From Bradyrhizobium frederickii (GTDB lineage Bacteria; Pseudomonadota; Alphaproteobacteria; Rhizobiales; Xanthobacteraceae), in assembly GCF_004570865.1 (NCBI RefSeq), contig NZ_SPQS01000010.1, positions 240,002-304,001 on the forward strand: a DNA stretch of 64,000 nucleotides. The letters run 5' to 3'. The translations under genes were made by a program, and so were the position numbers. Of this stretch, positions 17,791-26,296 are shown piece by piece (the stretch's first letter is position 1; each line of letters opens with the position of its first letter). The notes under the pieces were generated by a model. It was not told the DNA's origin. It ran no database searches and was given only the letters and a program-made list of their open reading frames with translations.

Positions 17791-20115
17791 ATGAATATCC
17801 TTCCCGGCAATTTGCGTTTCGGAGCGGGGCAGCCCGTCAAGCGTTTGGAAGACCAGCGGCTGCTGACCGGGAAAGGACAATTCATCGACGACAAGCCGGC
17901 TGACGGCGCGCTGTGGTTGCACGTGCTGCGCTCGCCGCATGCCCACGCGAAGATCGTCTCGGTCGACACCAGCGCCGCGGCGTCGATGCCCGGCGTCACC
18001 GCGATCTACACCGGCGCTGATCTCGTCAAGGACGACATCGGCGCCATCCCCACCCTGAACATCTTCAAGCGCCCCGACGGCAAGCCGATGACGGTGCCGC
18101 CGCGCCGGCTGCTGGCCCATGAGGTCGTGCGCTATGCCGGCGAGGCCGTGGCTGCCGTGGTGGCCTCCTCGCGCGTGGAGGCGCAGAGCGCGGCCGAGGC
18201 GATCGTCGTCGAATACGACGTGCAGCCCGCGGTGGTCGATCCGGTCGAGGCCGTCAAGCCCGGCGCACCCGTGGTGTGGCCGGAGGCGCCGGACAATATC
18301 GTCAGCGCGATGTCTTACGGCGATGCCGCCAAGGTCGACGAAGCCTTCGCCAAGGCGGCGCACACCGTCGAGCTCGATCTCGTCAGCCAGCGCCTCGTTC
18401 CATCCGCGATGGAGCCGCGCTCGACCATCGCCGAGATCGACAAGAAGACCGGCCGTCTGCTGCTGCACGTGCAGTCGCAGACGCCGGCCTCGACCCGCGA
18501 CGTGCTGGCGGAGGCCGTGCTCAAGCGCCCCAAGGACAGTGTCCGCGTGCTGGTCGGCGACATCGGCGGCGGCTTCGGCCAGAAGACCAACCTCTATCCC
18601 GAAGACGGTATTGTTGCCTATGCCGCGACCAAGCTGAACAAGAAGATCCGCTGGCGCGGCGACCGCACCGACGAATTCGTCGGCGGCACCCATGGCCGCG
18701 ATCTGACCTCGACCGCCTCCTTCGCGCTCGACGACAAGGGCAAGGTGCTGGCCTATCGCGTCAAGTCGATCGGCTGCACCGGTGCCTATTCCTCGGGTGC
18801 GGCGAACATCATCCCGCTGGTGCTCGGCCCGTTCGTGCAGACCGGGGTCTACGATCTGCCGCTGGTGCATTTCGAAGTGAAGTCGGTGATGACGCACACC
18901 GCGCCGGTCGGAGCCTATCGCGGCGCCGGCCGTCCCGAGGCGGTGTTCATCGTCGAGCGCCTTTTCGACGCCGCCGCGCGCAAAATCGGCATGGATCCGC
19001 GCGCGATCCGCAAGGCCAATTACATCAAGCCGGCGCAGCTGCCCTACACCAATGCGGCCGGCCAGGTCTATGATTCCGGCGCCTTCGCCCACATGCTCGA
19101 CCGCGCCGTGAAGCTTGCGGATTGGGACGGCTTTGCCGCGCGCAAGAAGGCCGCGAAGAAGAAGGGCCTGCTCTACGGCCGCGGGCTCACCTCCTACATC
19201 GAATGGACCGGTGGCCGCGCGCACACCGAGAAGGTCAGCCTGCACGCGACTTCTCAGGGGCGCGTCGTGCTGCATTCCGGCACCATGGCGATGGGGCAGG
19301 GCTTGCAGACCACCTATACCCAGATGATCTCCGACACGCTCGGCATTCCCATGGAGAAGATCGACGTGGTGCAGGGCGATACCGATCTCGCCATGGGTTT
19401 CGGCAGCGTCGGCTCGCGCTCGTTGTTCGTCGGCGGCACGGCGGTTGCGGTCTCCTCCAACGATCTGATCCAGAAGGCGCGCGAGAAAGCGGCCAACGTG
19501 CTGGAGACCTCGCTCGAGGACATCGAATATCAGGGCGGCATGCTCACCGTGGTCGGCACCGACCGCCGCATCAGCCTGTTCGATCTCGCCGAGAAGGAAA
19601 ACGGCGCCAAGCTCAGCGTCGATTCCGAGGGCGAGGTCGATGGCCCGAGCTGGCCGAACGGCACGCATATCTGCGAGGTCGAGATCGACCCCGAGACCGG
19701 TGTGTCCAAGGTGGTGCGCTACACCACGGTCGACGATGTCGGCGTCGCGGTGAACCCGATGCTGGTCACGGGGCAGATCCATGGCGGCGTCGCGCAAGGC
19801 ATCGGCCAGGCGCTGTATGAGGGCGTGTCCTACGATGCCGACGGCCAGCTGCTGACCGCGAGCTATCAGGACTATTGCATCCCGCGCGCCGACGACGTGC
19901 CGCCGATCGTGGTGACGCTGGATGATTCCGCGCCCTGCCGCACCAATCCGCTCGGCGCCAAGGGCTGCGGCGAATCCGGCGCCATCGGCGGCCCGCCCTG
20001 CGTCACCAACGGCGTGATGGACGCGCTCGCCGAGCTCGGCATCACCCAGCTGAACACCCCGCTGACACCGCAGAAGATCTGGCAGGCGATCAGGGACGCG
20101 AAGGCGGCGGGGTAG
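17791..20115 (+). CDS. xanthine dehydrogenase-family molybdopterin subunit, form II CoxL-like
   Basis: A 774-residue molybdenum hydroxylase large subunit. The active-site loop reads AYRGAGR (from Ala375), the signature of form II CoxL-type proteins rather than the AYxCSFR of true CO dehydrogenase, so CO oxidation is not expected. The catalytic glutamate is Glu728 in GCGESGAIGG, and the molybdopterin-contacting GGGFGQK motif is present. Such subunits work with an FAD-binding medium subunit and a 2Fe-2S small subunit, but neither is adjacent: the flanks are an HtrA gene and a convergent acyl-CoA operon. It must use partners encoded elsewhere. Substrate unknown, perhaps an aldehyde or N-heterocycle. 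Confidence 0.88.
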   Translation: MNILPGNLRFGAGQPVKRLEDQRLLTGKGQFIDDKPADGALWLHVLRSPHAHAKIVSVDTSAAASMPGVTAIYTGADLVKDDIGAIPTLNIFKRPDGKPMTVPPRRLLAHEVVRYAGEAVAAVVASSRVEAQSAAEAIVVEYDVQPAVVDPVEAVKPGAPVVWPEAPDNIVSAMSYGDAAKVDEAFAKAAHTVELDLVSQRLVPSAMEPRSTIAEIDKKTGRLLLHVQSQTPASTRDVLAEAVLKRPKDSVRVLVGDIGGGFGQKTNLYPEDGIVAYAATKLNKKIRWRGDRTDEFVGGTHGRDLTSTASFALDDKGKVLAYRVKSIGCTGAYSSGAANIIPLVLGPFVQTGVYDLPLVHFEVKSVMTHTAPVGAYRGAGRPEAVFIVERLFDAAARKIGMDPRAIRKANYIKPAQLPYTNAAGQVYDSGAFAHMLDRAVKLADWDGFAARKKAAKKKGLLYGRGLTSYIEWTGGRAHTEKVSLHATSQGRVVLHSGTMAMGQGLQTTYTQMISDTLGIPMEKIDVVQGDTDLAMGFGSVGSRSLFVGGTAVAVSSNDLIQKAREKAANVLETSLEDIEYQGGMLTVVGTDRRISLFDLAEKENGAKLSVDSEGEVDGPSWPNGTHICEVEIDPETGVSKVVRYTTVDDVGVAVNPMLVTGQIHGGVAQGIGQALYEGVSYDADGQLLTASYQDYCIPRADDVPPIVVTLDDSAPCRTNPLGAKGCGESGAIGGPPCVTNGVMDALAELGITQLNTPLTPQKIWQAIRDAKAAG

Positions 20116-20154
20116 CGTCGGGTTATCGCGCGGGCTGTTACCACACACGCAAAT

Positions 20155-20305
20155 GTCGTCCCGGGGCGCGCTAAGCGCGAACCCGGGACCCATAACCACA
20201 GGACGTGGTTTGGCGCGGAACTGGTGACTCCGAATCCCCGTAACCACATCTGCCTGTGGTTATGGATCCCGGATCTGCGCTTACGCTTGTCCGGGACGAC
20301 AGCGG
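20155..20305. repeat. intergenic repeat, family G (CGTCCCGGG...CATAACCAC)
   Basis: Inverted elements between convergent genes: GTCGTCCCGGGGCGCGCTAA, a CCATAACCACAGG / CCTGTGGTTATGG inverted pair, and a distal CTTGTCCGGGACGACAGCGG. Related pieces occur at 23677-23775 and 30255-30297. No gene is seen in the gap. Confidence 0.7.
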
Positions 20306-20352
20306 AGGATGTGGCGCGTTTGCACGCGAAGCGTCGGTCCGTGAAGCCAGAC

Positions 20353-21549
20353 TCAAATCCCCAGCATCATCTTCGCGATGATGTCGCGCTGGATCTCCGA
20401 GGTGCCGCCGAAGATGGTGTAGGCGCGGCCGTTGAGATATTCCGGCACCATTGTCAGCATCTCCTCAGGGATCGCCGGCTCGTGGTTGAGCCTGTAGAGC
20501 GGGCGCATCGGCTCGACAGCGAGAGCGTCGTGGCCGATCACGTCGACCCCTAGCCGCGTCACCGCCTGGCGGATCTCGCTGTTGCGCAGCTTCAGGATCG
20601 ATGACACCGCGCCCGGGTTTTGCCCGGTCTGCAGCGCCGAGAGCACGCGCAGCTCGGTCATCTCCAGCGCGTCGATATCGACCTCGACCTCGGAGATGCG
20701 CGTTGCGATATCGGGGCTGTCGATGGCCCGTCCCGTCAGGTCCGACTCGGCCAGGTCCGCGAGCGCCCTCAAGCCCTCGCGCAGCTTGGCCGAAGCGATG
20801 CCGGAGCCGCGCTCGAACTCGAGCAGATATTTGCCGTAAGTCCAGCCCTTGCCTTCCTCGCCGACGCGGTTGGCGACGGGCACGCGCACGTCGTCGAAGA
20901 ACACCTGGTTGACCTCGTGGTCGCCGCCGATGGTGAGAATGGGACGGGTGGTGATGCCCGGCGTCTTCATGTCGATCAGGATGAAGCTGATGCCGTCCTG
21001 CTGCCGCGGCCCGTCACCGGTGCGCACCAGCGCGAACATGCGGTTGGCGTGGTGGGCGTGCGTGGTCCAGATCTTGGTGCCGTTGATGATGTAATCGTCG
21101 CCGTCGCGCACCGCCCGCGTCTTTAGCGAGGAAAGATCGGAGCCCGAGCCCGGCTCGGAATAGCCCTGGCACCAATAATCCTCGCCGGAGAGAATCCGCG
21201 GCAGGTAGAAGTTCTTCTGCTCGGGGCTGCCGAAGCCGATGATGACCGGCCCGACCATCTTCACGCCCATCACGTTGACATTGGGCACGCCGGCCCGCGC
21301 GCATTCGGTTTCGAAAATCCAGCGTTGCGCCGGCGTCCAGGCCGGCCCGCCGTACTCGACCGGCCAGCCCGGCGCGCCCCAGCCCTGCCTATGCAGCGCG
21401 CGCTGCCAGGCCACGCCGATATCGGGATCGGAGAACACCGACGGCGTCAGCGCGGTCGCGCGCTTCATCTCCTCGGTGAGATTGCTGGCGATGAAGCCGC
21501 GCACCTCGTCCTGGAAGGCGCGCTCCTCGGCATTGAACGACAGGTCCAT
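20353..21549 (-). CDS. acyl-CoA dehydrogenase, FadE-like, subunit A of a likely pair
   Basis: A 398-residue flavin-dependent acyl-CoA dehydrogenase: N-terminal helical domain, a middle beta domain with YSEPGSGSDLSSL and ING-TKIWTTHAHHANR, and a C-terminal helical domain ending FGGTSEIQRDIIAKMMLG. The GGTSEIQ motif lacks the glutamate that serves as base in MCAD-type enzymes, as in many steroid-type FadE proteins that use a different glutamate. It is the last gene of a three-gene minus-strand operon (crotonase, second dehydrogenase, this one) with 15 bp spacing. Two dissimilar adjacent dehydrogenases suggest an alpha2beta2 enzyme. Confidence 0.88.
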   Translation of the reverse strand: MDLSFNAEERAFQDEVRGFIASNLTEEMKRATALTPSVFSDPDIGVAWQRALHRQGWGAPGWPVEYGGPAWTPAQRWIFETECARAGVPNVNVMGVKMVGPVIIGFGSPEQKNFYLPRILSGEDYWCQGYSEPGSGSDLSSLKTRAVRDGDDYIINGTKIWTTHAHHANRMFALVRTGDGPRQQDGISFILIDMKTPGITTRPILTIGGDHEVNQVFFDDVRVPVANRVGEEGKGWTYGKYLLEFERGSGIASAKLREGLRALADLAESDLTGRAIDSPDIATRISEVEVDIDALEMTELRVLSALQTGQNPGAVSSILKLRNSEIRQAVTRLGVDVIGHDALAVEPMRPLYRLNHEPAIPEEMLTMVPEYLNGRAYTIFGGTSEIQRDIIAKMMLGI

Positions 21550-21564
21550 GATGCTCTCCCGGTG

Positions 21565-22704
21565 TCAGGCTCTGCGGCCAAGCTCGGCGTGGCGGGCATA
21601 GTGATGCGCGCTGCCGCCGAACAGCGTGTCGAAGGCGACGAGGCGCTTGAAATAGGCGCCGACCTCGAGCTCCTCGGTGACGCCCATGCCGCCGTGAAGC
21701 TGGATCGACTGCTCGCCGACGAAGCGGGCGCATCTGCCGATCTTCGCCTTCGCGCCCGACGCCGCCCGGGCGCGCTCGGTCGGCGCGGCGTCCACCTTCA
21801 GCGCGGCGCGCAGCGCCATCGAGCGCGCCTCGTCGACCTGCATGGCCATGTCGGCGAGGCGATGGCGGATGACCTGGTTGGCCGAGAGCGGCCGGCCGAA
21901 TTGCTTCCGGATCTTGGTGTAGTCGAGCGTGGTGTCGAGCAGCGTCTGCATGATGCCGACGGCTTCCGCACCGAGTGCGGCCATGGCGCGATCGACGGCC
22001 CATTCGATCGCCGGCAGCGCGTCGTGGCCGTCGCCGAGCAGGGCGTCTTCGGGCAGGTGCGCGTCGGACAGCTCGATGTTGCAGGCGCGCCCGCCGCCGA
22101 GGCGCGCGTAGTCGGAGATCGCGACGCCCGGCACGGTCGCCGGCATCACGAACAGGCCGATCCGTCCCGAAGGGCCGTGATGGTCGTGCATGAGCGCGGA
22201 GACGATGATCTCATCGGCGGCATGGCCGTCGAGCACCGCGATCTTGCTGCCGGAAAGACGCCAGCCTTGCGCCGTCTTGGTCGCCGATGTCGCGACCATG
22301 GCGAGATCGAACCGCGCCGCGCGCTCGGAATGCGCGAATGCGAGCTTCAGTGATCCGTCCGCGACCTTGGGCAGGCTCGATTGCTTCTGCTCATGGGTGC
22401 CGCATCTGGCGATCAGTGCGGCGCCCAGCACCACGGTCGCGACATAGGGCTCCGACACCAGCCCGCGGCCGAAGGCCTCCATCAGGATGCCGATCTCGAC
22501 CGCGCCGCCGCCGAGTCCGTCGAATTCCTCGGGCAGCGGCAGCGCCAGCCAGCCAAGCTCGGCGAATTGCTTCCACACCGCGGGGCTGAAGCCGAGCGGA
22601 TCGTTCGCCATCCTGCGGCGGTGAGCGGCATCGTAGCTGCCGGCCACGAAGCGTTCCGCGCTGTCGCGCAGCAGCTTCTGCTCGTCGCTGAGATTGAGGT
22701 CCAT
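21565..22704 (-). CDS. acyl-CoA dehydrogenase, divergent partner subunit
   Basis: A 379-residue acyl-CoA dehydrogenase-like protein starting MDLNLSDEQKLLRDSAERFV. It keeps the FAD-domain features (RKQFGRPL, LHGGMGVTEE) but its C-terminus reads TLFGGSAHHYARHAELG instead of the usual Y-E/G-GT-x-EIQ motif, as in the non-catalytic chains of heterotetrameric FadE enzymes. The same frame stays open far upstream across the next gene, but ATG 22704, 5 bp after the crotonase stop, gives the correct N-terminus. Pairing with the 398-residue dehydrogenase is inferred from adjacency and complementary motifs. Confidence 0.87.
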   Translation of the reverse strand: MDLNLSDEQKLLRDSAERFVAGSYDAAHRRRMANDPLGFSPAVWKQFAELGWLALPLPEEFDGLGGGAVEIGILMEAFGRGLVSEPYVATVVLGAALIARCGTHEQKQSSLPKVADGSLKLAFAHSERAARFDLAMVATSATKTAQGWRLSGSKIAVLDGHAADEIIVSALMHDHHGPSGRIGLFVMPATVPGVAISDYARLGGGRACNIELSDAHLPEDALLGDGHDALPAIEWAVDRAMAALGAEAVGIMQTLLDTTLDYTKIRKQFGRPLSANQVIRHRLADMAMQVDEARSMALRAALKVDAAPTERARAASGAKAKIGRCARFVGEQSIQLHGGMGVTEELEVGAYFKRLVAFDTLFGGSAHHYARHAELGRRA

Positions 22705-22709
22705 GTTGT

Positions 22710-23564
22710 CTACTCCGCCGCCGGCGGCGGCTTGCGCACGGAAGGATGCAGGCCGGAGGGATCGACGATCATGCCGAACTCCTGAAGATTGTGGGCATGG
22801 CAGAGCTGATGCAGCGCAAAGGCCTGATCGATCGCGGCGGGCTGTCCCATCACGTCGACCGAGCGGTTGACGGCTTCCTTGGTCATCTTCAACGCGAAGG
22901 ACGGTTTTGATGCGATCCGGCGCGCCAGCTCCAGCACGCGCGATGACAATTCGCTGCGCGGCACGACCTGATTGACCATGCCGAGCTGGTGCGCCTCCTG
23001 CGCGCTCCAGCTGTCGGCGGTGAACAGGAACTCCTTGGCCTTGCGCGGGCCCAGCTCCCAGGGGTGCACGAACCACTCGACGCCGCAGACGCCCATGGTG
23101 ACGACGGGATCGCAGAACTGCGCATCGTCGCTGGCGACGATGAGATCGCAGGCCCAGGCCAGCATCAGCCCGCCGGCGATGCACTTGCCGTGCACCTCGG
23201 CAATGGTCGGCTTGGCGAGGTTGCGCCAGCGCCGGGTGATCTGGAGATAGATTTCCTGCTCGCGCGCAAAGCGGCCATGCGCGTTCGGCTCGGCAAAACC
23301 GCCCCAATTTCCGATCGGCGGGAAATCGACGCCGGCCGCATTCTTGCCGCCGGGGCGCAGGTCGTGGCCGGACGAGAAATGCGGCCCGCTGCCGGCGAGA
23401 ATGATCACCTTGACCGCATCGTCCTGCACCGCCGCGTCGAAGGCGGCGTTGAGGTCGTAGGTCATCTGCAGGTTCTGCGCGTTGCGCGCCTCGGGCCGGT
23501 TCATCACGACCCTTGTGATCGCCGGCTCGGGCCGCTCCACGAGGATGGTCTCGAACGAGGTCAT
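22710..23564 (-). CDS. enoyl-CoA hydratase/isomerase (crotonase) superfamily protein
   Basis: A 284-residue crotonase. The oxyanion-hole segments are present (SSGHDLR about 64-70; IAGGLML about 129-135), but both glutamates used by classical enoyl-CoA hydratase are missing: the GGGCE position is Met134 (AGGLML) and the PExxLG position is Val154 (DPVVTMG). Simple hydration is therefore doubtful; another crotonase reaction (isomerase, hydrolase, ring or C-C cleavage) is possible. The C-terminal 30 residues extend beyond the core. It is the first gene of the operon with two acyl-CoA dehydrogenases. Confidence 0.87.
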   Translation of the reverse strand: MTSFETILVERPEPAITRVVMNRPEARNAQNLQMTYDLNAAFDAAVQDDAVKVIILAGSGPHFSSGHDLRPGGKNAAGVDFPPIGNWGGFAEPNAHGRFAREQEIYLQITRRWRNLAKPTIAEVHGKCIAGGLMLAWACDLIVASDDAQFCDPVVTMGVCGVEWFVHPWELGPRKAKEFLFTADSWSAQEAHQLGMVNQVVPRSELSSRVLELARRIASKPSFALKMTKEAVNRSVDVMGQPAAIDQAFALHQLCHAHNLQEFGMIVDPSGLHPSVRKPPPAAE

Positions 23565-23676
23565 CGCGTTCCCCCTGGCGCTTTTCGTCTTGTTGTCGAG
23601 AGTTGACTATGTCGGTCAGGGATAGGCAAGAGGCTTGCGTCAGTCGGCTGGGGTGGGCGCGCACGTGCTTGTCGCA

Positions 23677-23775
23677 GTCATTCCGGGGCGCGAAGCGAAC
23701 CCGGAATCTCGAGATTCCGGGTCCGATGCCCCAAGTCCCGCTTGCGCGGTCCCGTCGCATCGTCCCGGAATGACG
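23677..23775. repeat. intergenic palindromic repeat, family G-related (CATTCCGGG type)
   Basis: Lies in the 277-bp divergent gap between the crotonase operon and lemA: GTCATTCCGGGGCGCGAAGC, then CCCGGAATCTCGAGATTCCGGG (a near-perfect palindrome) and a distal CGTCCCGGAATGACGG. The remaining sequence presumably holds both promoters, but no clear boxes are seen. Confidence 0.75.
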
Positions 23776-23841
23776 GAAAAATCTCGACACTCCGCGGAGC
23801 CGTTCTGGTAGTTTGCGCCAGATTCCACCGGGAGAAATTTG

Positions 23842-24450
23842 ATGCGCAAGATCCTGACCGTGCTGGCGGCGCTGGCCTCGCTGAGCCTCACCAATTGCGG
23901 CTACAACGCGATCCAGAGCGAGGACGAGCAGATCAAGTCCGCCTGGTCCGAGGTCGTGAACCAGTATCAGCGCCGCGCCGACCTCGTGCCCAATCTCGTC
24001 AACTCGGTGAAGGGCTTTGCGCAGCAGGAGAAGGACGTGCTGCTCGGCGTCACCAATGCGCGCGCCAAGGTCGGCAGCATCCAGGCGACGCCCGAGGTGC
24101 TGAACGATCCGGCCGCCTTCCAGAAGTTCCAGGCAGCCCAAGGCGAACTCTCCAGCGCGCTGTCGCGACTTCTGGTCGTGACCGAAAACTATCCGCAGCT
24201 GAAGTCCGACGCCCTGTTCAAGGATTTGATGTCGCAGCTGGAGGGGACCGAGAACCGCATCACGGTAGCGCGCAACCGCTACATCAAGTCGGTGCAGGAC
24301 TACAACGTCACCATCCGCTCCTTCCCGAGCAACCTCACCGCGATGATGTTCGGCTACAAGGAGAAGCCGAACTTCTCGGTGGAGAACGAGAAAGCGATCT
24401 CGACCGCGCCGAAGGTGGATTTCAATCCGGCGCCAGCGCCGTCGAAGTAG
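23842..24450 (+). CDS. lemA: LemA family lipoprotein
   Basis: A 202-residue LemA protein with a lipoprotein leader (ILTVLAALASLSLTNC, lipobox cysteine near residue 19) followed by the characteristic helical domain: DEQIKSAWSEV, YQRRADLVPNLV, VTNARAKV, and FPSNL near the C-terminus. ATG 23842 follows an in-frame TTG and a GGGAGA ribosome site. LemA proteins are membrane-tethered helical bundles of uncertain role, often encoded with TPM-domain proteins, and two such genes follow here. The three-gene set is a recurrent unit linked in the literature to envelope or membrane homeostasis; no enzyme activity is established. Confidence 0.92.
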   Translation: MRKILTVLAALASLSLTNCGYNAIQSEDEQIKSAWSEVVNQYQRRADLVPNLVNSVKGFAQQEKDVLLGVTNARAKVGSIQATPEVLNDPAAFQKFQAAQGELSSALSRLLVVTENYPQLKSDALFKDLMSQLEGTENRITVARNRYIKSVQDYNVTIRSFPSNLTAMMFGYKEKPNFSVENEKAISTAPKVDFNPAPAPSK

Positions 24451-24486
24451 CCGCGTTCGACACAGATGCGCGCCCAACCCACCGCT

Positions 24487-24590
24487 GTCATTCCCCGCGG
24501 AAGCGGGGAATCCAGTACGCCGCGGCTTCTCCGTATTTCGCTGGCGTCTCTGGAATACTGGATCGCCCGGTCAAGCCGGGCGATGACAGC
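24487..24590. repeat. intergenic palindromic repeat, family B (TGTCATTCCCCG...CGGGCGATGACA)
   Basis: A 104-bp inverted element: GTCATTCCCCGC hairpin, ATCCAGTACGCCGCGGC, a variable middle, TGGAATACTGGATCGCCCGG, then CAAGCCGGGCGATGACA. The same element lies at 45859-45960 and 53665-53768. Here its outer end overlaps the proposed start codon of the next gene. Confidence 0.88.
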
Positions 24591-25506
24591 GAGGTTGTGG
24601 CGGGCTGCTTCGGCCGCATCCTCGCGCATCGTCTTCGTCATCGCACTCCTCCTCGCCCTCGCTTTCCCAGCCTCCGCCGACGTCGCCGTTCCCCAGCTCA
24701 CCGGCCGCGTGGTCGATCAGACCGGCACGCTCTCCAGCGCCGACATCGCCTCGCTGTCGCAAAAGCTGCAAGACTTCGAGGCGCGCAAGGGCAGCCAGAT
24801 CGCCGTCCTGATCGTACCGACGACGCAGCCGGAGACGATCGAGCAGTTCTCGATCCGGGTCGCGGACGCCTGGAAGATCGGCCGCAAGAAGGTCGATGAC
24901 GGCGCGATCCTCGTCGTCGCCAAGAACGACCGCCACTTGCGCATCGAGGTCGGCTACGGCCTCGAGGGCGTGCTCACCGACGTCACCTCGCGCCGCATCA
25001 TCGACGAGGATATCAGCCCCAAGTTCAGAAGCGGCGATTTTGCCGCGGGCATCGGCGCAGGCGTCGACCGCATGATGCGGGTGATCGACGGCGAGCCGCT
25101 GCCGTCCCCCTCGCGCAGCGTCAACTTCGCCCACAATCTGGACGATCTCGCGCCGGTCTTCGCCGTGGCGCTGTTCGCCTCGATCGGCGTCGGCGGGTTC
25201 TTCCGCGCCATGCTGGGACGGCTGCTCGGATCATTGGTGACCGGGGGCATCATTGCGGCGGTGACGTGGTTCATCCTCGGCTCCGCAGCGCTCGCCGCCG
25301 CCGTCGGCGTCCTCGGCTTCATCGTCGGCTTCATCGCCGATCTGTTTTCGGCGATCACGCCGGGCACCGGCCGCTCGCGCGGCGGCTCGTGGTCGAGCGG
25401 CTCGTCGGGAGGCGGCTGGAGCAGCGGCTCGAGCAGCAGCGACAGCGGCAGCTTCAGCGGCGGTGGCGGCAGTTTCGGCGGCGGCGGCGCCTCGGGGAGC
25501 TGGTAG
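24583..25506 (+). CDS. TPM domain-containing protein (YgcG-like), secreted and membrane-anchored
   Basis: A roughly 307-residue protein: signal peptide (IVFVIALLLALAFPASA), a TPM domain (VPQLTGRVVDQTGTLSSADI through VGYGLEGVLTD...IIDEDI), one or two C-terminal membrane segments and a Ser/Gly-rich tail (about 280-307). This is the YgcG/TPM_phosphatase layout that accompanies LemA. The start is uncertain: ATG 24583 lies inside the end of a family B repeat, and TTG 24595 or a codon further upstream cannot be excluded. The Ser/Gly tail may be disordered. It precedes a second, soluble TPM gene by 5 bp. Confidence 0.85.
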   Translation: MTARLWRAASAASSRIVFVIALLLALAFPASADVAVPQLTGRVVDQTGTLSSADIASLSQKLQDFEARKGSQIAVLIVPTTQPETIEQFSIRVADAWKIGRKKVDDGAILVVAKNDRHLRIEVGYGLEGVLTDVTSRRIIDEDISPKFRSGDFAAGIGAGVDRMMRVIDGEPLPSPSRSVNFAHNLDDLAPVFAVALFASIGVGGFFRAMLGRLLGSLVTGGIIAAVTWFILGSAALAAAVGVLGFIVGFIADLFSAITPGTGRSRGGSWSSGSSGGGWSSGSSSSDSGSFSGGGGSFGGGGASGSW

Positions 25507-25511
25507 CGGTC

Positions 25512-26009
25512 ATGAGCATCAAGCGCATTGCCAGACATCTCGTGCAGCATCATTGGCGGGCAAAGCAGATCTTTCCGCCAGACGTCCTCGCCCGCATCGA
25601 GCAGGCGATCAAGCGCGGCGAAGCCACCCATTCCGGCCAGGTCCGCTTCGTGGTCGAGGGCGCGCTCGACGGCGTGCCGCTGTTCCGCAACCAGCCGGCC
25701 CGAGCGCGGGCGCTCGACGTGTTCTCGCTCCTGCGCATCTGGGACACCGCGCACAACAACGGCGTCCTGATCTATCTCCTGCTCGCCGATCGCGACGTCG
25801 AGATCATCGCCGATCGCGGCATCGACGCGAAGGTGGGCGCGGCGGGCTGGGAGAGCATCTGCCGCGCCATGGAGGCGGAGTTCGCCTCCGGCCAGTTCGA
25901 GCGCGGCGTCATCGGAGGCATCGAAGCGGTGTCGCGCGAATTGGCGCGGCATTTCCCGCCGCAGGCCTCGCATGCGAACGAGCTGCCGGATGCGCCGGTC
26001 GTGATGTGA
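25512..26009 (+). CDS. TPM domain-containing protein, soluble
   Basis: A 165-residue TPM-fold protein without a signal peptide: IFPPDVLARIEQAIKRGEATHSGQVRFVVEGALD, FSLLRIWDTAHNNGVLIYLLLADRDVEIIADRGID, ending in a helical segment with GVIGGIEAVSRELARHFPP. It is the third gene of the lemA-TPM-TPM unit and starts 5 bp after the second. It lacks a membrane helix, so it may act on the cytoplasmic face or with the membrane-bound paralogue. The biochemical role is unknown. Confidence 0.88.
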   Translation: MSIKRIARHLVQHHWRAKQIFPPDVLARIEQAIKRGEATHSGQVRFVVEGALDGVPLFRNQPARARALDVFSLLRIWDTAHNNGVLIYLLLADRDVEIIADRGIDAKVGAAGWESICRAMEAEFASGQFERGVIGGIEAVSRELARHFPPQASHANELPDAPVVM

Positions 26010-26050
26010 CGAACCGTGATGTGAGTGAGGGGCGGGCACTGCCTGCTCCG

Positions 26051-26136
26051 TCATTGCGAGGAGCCCTTGCGACGAAGCAATCCAGACTTCTTCCGCGGAG
26101 GGATTCTGGATTGCTTCGCTGCGCTCGCAATGACGA
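26051..26136. repeat. intergenic palindromic repeat, family C (GTCATTGCGAG...CTCGCAATGAC)
   Basis: An inverted element with CGAAGCAATCCAG / CTGGATTGCTTCG arms and GTCATTGCGAG / CTCGCAATGAC outer ends. A second copy lies at 30149-30229. It is the first of two repeats in the 493-bp gene-free stretch 26010-26502. Confidence 0.88.
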
Positions 26137-26165
26137 CGTGGAGGTGGCGCGCTCAAGTCTCTCAC

Positions 26166-26296
26166 CGTCACCCTGAGGTGCTCGCCACTTCGGCGAGCCT
26201 CGAAGGGCGACGGCCCGGCTGTAGCAGCTCGTTCATCCTTCGAGGCTCCCGGCGCGGTGCTGCGCACCGCGCCACTCGCGCCTCAGGATGACGGGT
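26166..26296. repeat. intergenic palindromic repeat, family D (GTCACCCTGAGG...CCTCAGGATGACGG)
   Basis: An inverted element: CACCCTGAGGTG, CCTCGAAGGGCGACGGCCCG, ATCCTTCGAGGCTCCCGGCG, CGCCACTCGCGCCTCAGGAT. A close copy is at 31684-31811. After it, 26300-26500 has no recognisable gene and presumably holds the promoter of the next gene. Confidence 0.88.

Noticed and set aside
17791..20115. Aerobic carbon monoxide dehydrogenase large subunit
   Set aside because: The active-site loop is AYRGAGR (form II), not the AYxCSFR of CO-oxidising form I, and no coxM/coxS genes are adjacent.
17200..20247. 1015-codon minus-strand open frame opposite the CoxL-like gene
   Set aside because: Shadow frame with no domain signature; the plus-strand protein has an intact molybdenum active site.
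22705..24477. Apparent 970-residue fusion extending the second acyl-CoA dehydrogenase upstream
   Set aside because: The extension runs in a non-coding frame through the crotonase and lemA genes and lacks any domain; ATG 22704 is the natural start.
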